Made by a program: the position numbers and the translations under genes. The notes under the pieces are model-generated. The model worked only from the letters and a program-made list of their open reading frames with translations, was not told the DNA's origin and ran no database searches. From the NCBI GenBank assembly GCA_052143655.1, contig JBKQSL010000043.1, positions 1-6,515 on the forward strand: DNA of 6,515 nucleotides, read 5' to 3'. This stretch comes from CAVSUR01 sp052143655 (lineage in GTDB: Bacteria > Actinomycetota > Actinomycetes > Streptosporangiales > Streptosporangiaceae). Below are positions 5,543 through 6,515 of this stretch, piece by piece; the first letter of the stretch is position 1; each line of letters opens with the position of its first letter.

Positions 5543-6515
5543 GCGATGCCGTCGACGTGGCCATCGTGGGAGCCGGGCCTTATGGTCTCTCGCTGGCCGC
5601 GCACCTGCGCGGGACGGGCGTCAGCTTCCGCCAGTTCGGCCTGCCGATGGACTTGTGGCGGACCATGATGCCCGCGGGCATGTACCTGAAGTCCCAGGGC
5701 TTCGCATCCAATATCGCTGACCCGGCGGGCACGCACACACTGGCGGCGTTCTGCGCCGCGACCGGGCGGCCCTACGCCAGCTACGGGCTGCCGGTAGCGC
5801 TGGACGACTTCGTCGGCTACGGCGACTGGTTCCGTGCCGAGCTCGTGCCCGGGGTGGAAGAGGTCCTCGTCACCGGCATCGCCCGGCGCCGCGGCGGCTT
5901 CGACCTCACCCTGGCCGACGGCGGGCAGGCCCGGGCCGCGAAGGTAGTCGTCGCGGCCGGCGTGGAGCACTTCGCCTACGTCCCCGAGCCGCTGTCACAG
6001 CTGCCCGACTGGGCCTGCACGCACAGCTCCGCGCACGACGACATGGCCGCCTTCTGCGGCCAGGACGTGGTCGTGATCGGCGCGGGCCAGTCGGCCCTGG
6101 AGTCAGCCGCGCTGCTGCACGAGAACGGCGCGGCGGCGCAGGTCGTCGCCCGCGAGCCCGTGGTGGCCTGGAACGGGAAGCCGCTGGACCAGCACCGGCC
6201 GCTGCTGCAGCGCATGCGAGAGCCGGAGTCCGGGCTCGGCTCGGGCTACGCCACCTGGTTCTACACCCAGCACCCGGGCCGGGCCCGCGAGGTCGCCGGG
6301 ACCCCGGCCGCGCTCGGCGCGGAGATCGCCAAGCAGGTCGAGGCGGGCCCGCAGCCGCGGGTGGCGCCCACCGAGGTTTTCGAACGTTACGGCATCCGGT
6401 CGGTGGTCAGCCAGATCGACGACCTCTACGAGCAGCTGCTCGCCGGGCGGCCGCGCCGGGTGCGCCGCCGGGCAGCCGCACGCCGCCCGTCCTCCGCCGG
6501 GTCACGCCCGGCCCC
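5539..6515 (+). CDS. FAD/NAD(P)-binding oxidoreductase, 3' end beyond window; C-terminal part looks foreign to the family
   Basis: The 325 visible codons have no stop, so the gene runs off the right edge. Two nucleotide-binding motifs mark a two-dinucleotide flavoprotein of the N-monooxygenase/FAD-oxidoreductase type: GAGPYG at residues 11-16 (FAD) and GAGQSALESAA at 181-191 (NAD(P)H). Between them MYLKSQGFASNIADP (48-62) and WNGKPLD near 214-220 are typical of actinomycete relatives found beside ATP-grasp genes. Such proteins are usually about 380-400 residues and, as I recall the family, continue after WFYTQHPG (240-247) with a conserved RTALGPAG-type stretch. Here that is absent; residues 248-306 instead include VFERYGIRSVVSQIDDLYEQ, like the last helix of GT4 glycosyltransferases, followed by an Arg-rich tail. 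The frame stays open and GC3-rich through the join. ATG 5539 overlaps the upstream stop. Reaction likely flavin-dependent oxidation; substrate unknown. Confidence 0.82.
   Translation, partial: MSDAVDVAIVGAGPYGLSLAAHLRGTGVSFRQFGLPMDLWRTMMPAGMYLKSQGFASNIADPAGTHTLAAFCAATGRPYASYGLPVALDDFVGYGDWFRAELVPGVEEVLVTGIARRRGGFDLTLADGGQARAAKVVVAAGVEHFAYVPEPLSQLPDWACTHSSAHDDMAAFCGQDVVVIGAGQSALESAALLHENGAAAQVVAREPVVAWNGKPLDQHRPLLQRMREPESGLGSGYATWFYTQHPGRAREVAGTPAALGAEIAKQVEAGPQPRVAPTEVFERYGIRSVVSQIDDLYEQLLAGRPRRVRRRAAARRPSSAGSRPA

Overview
The window is chromosomal DNA of a very GC-rich actinobacterium. G or C dominates third codon positions, two ribosomal genes start with GTG, and the L13, S9 and GlmM proteins read like actinomycete orthologues. 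The sequence alone does not fix the genus; a Streptosporangiales- or Streptomyces-like soil actinomycete would fit.

Layout. (1) Bases 1-912, minus strand: the N-terminal 304 codons of a low-complexity Gly/Pro/Ala/Asp protein with regularly spaced Trp residues, running off the left edge. (2) Bases 913-1302: a divergent intergenic region with inverted repeats, a 14-bp tandem repeat, a good sigma-70-type promoter (TTGACC-18-TATCCT) and a leader of about 145 nt with hairpins ahead of rplM. (3) Bases 1303-3830, plus strand: the conserved block rplM-rpsI-glmM (L13, S9, phosphoglucosamine mutase). (4) Bases 3831-4147: a gene-free region with CTTGCCCC repeats, a G-quadruplex-capable minus strand, and a leader whose TCCCCCTG can pair perfectly with the next gene's Shine-Dalgarno. 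(5) Bases 4148-6515, plus strand: a translationally coupled pair (ATGA overlap), an ATP-grasp carboligase-like protein followed by an FAD/NAD(P)-binding oxidoreductase that runs off the right edge.

How they work together. rplM and rpsI supply 50S and 30S ribosomal proteins. glmM makes GlcN-1-P for UDP-GlcNAc and so for peptidoglycan. The ATP-grasp/flavoprotein pair looks like a separate accessory biosynthetic unit, with its own leader and probably its own control. From the families I infer modification of a cell-envelope or secreted small molecule or glycan; no substrate can be read from the sequence.

Most notable: the flavoprotein appears to lose family resemblance near residue 247. It continues in frame into about 60 residues that look like the C-terminal end of a GT4-type glycosyltransferase, at a GC-palindromic junction. 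This is either a real gene fusion/deletion or an assembly join. The second point is the candidate SD-sequestering leader in front of the ATP-grasp gene.
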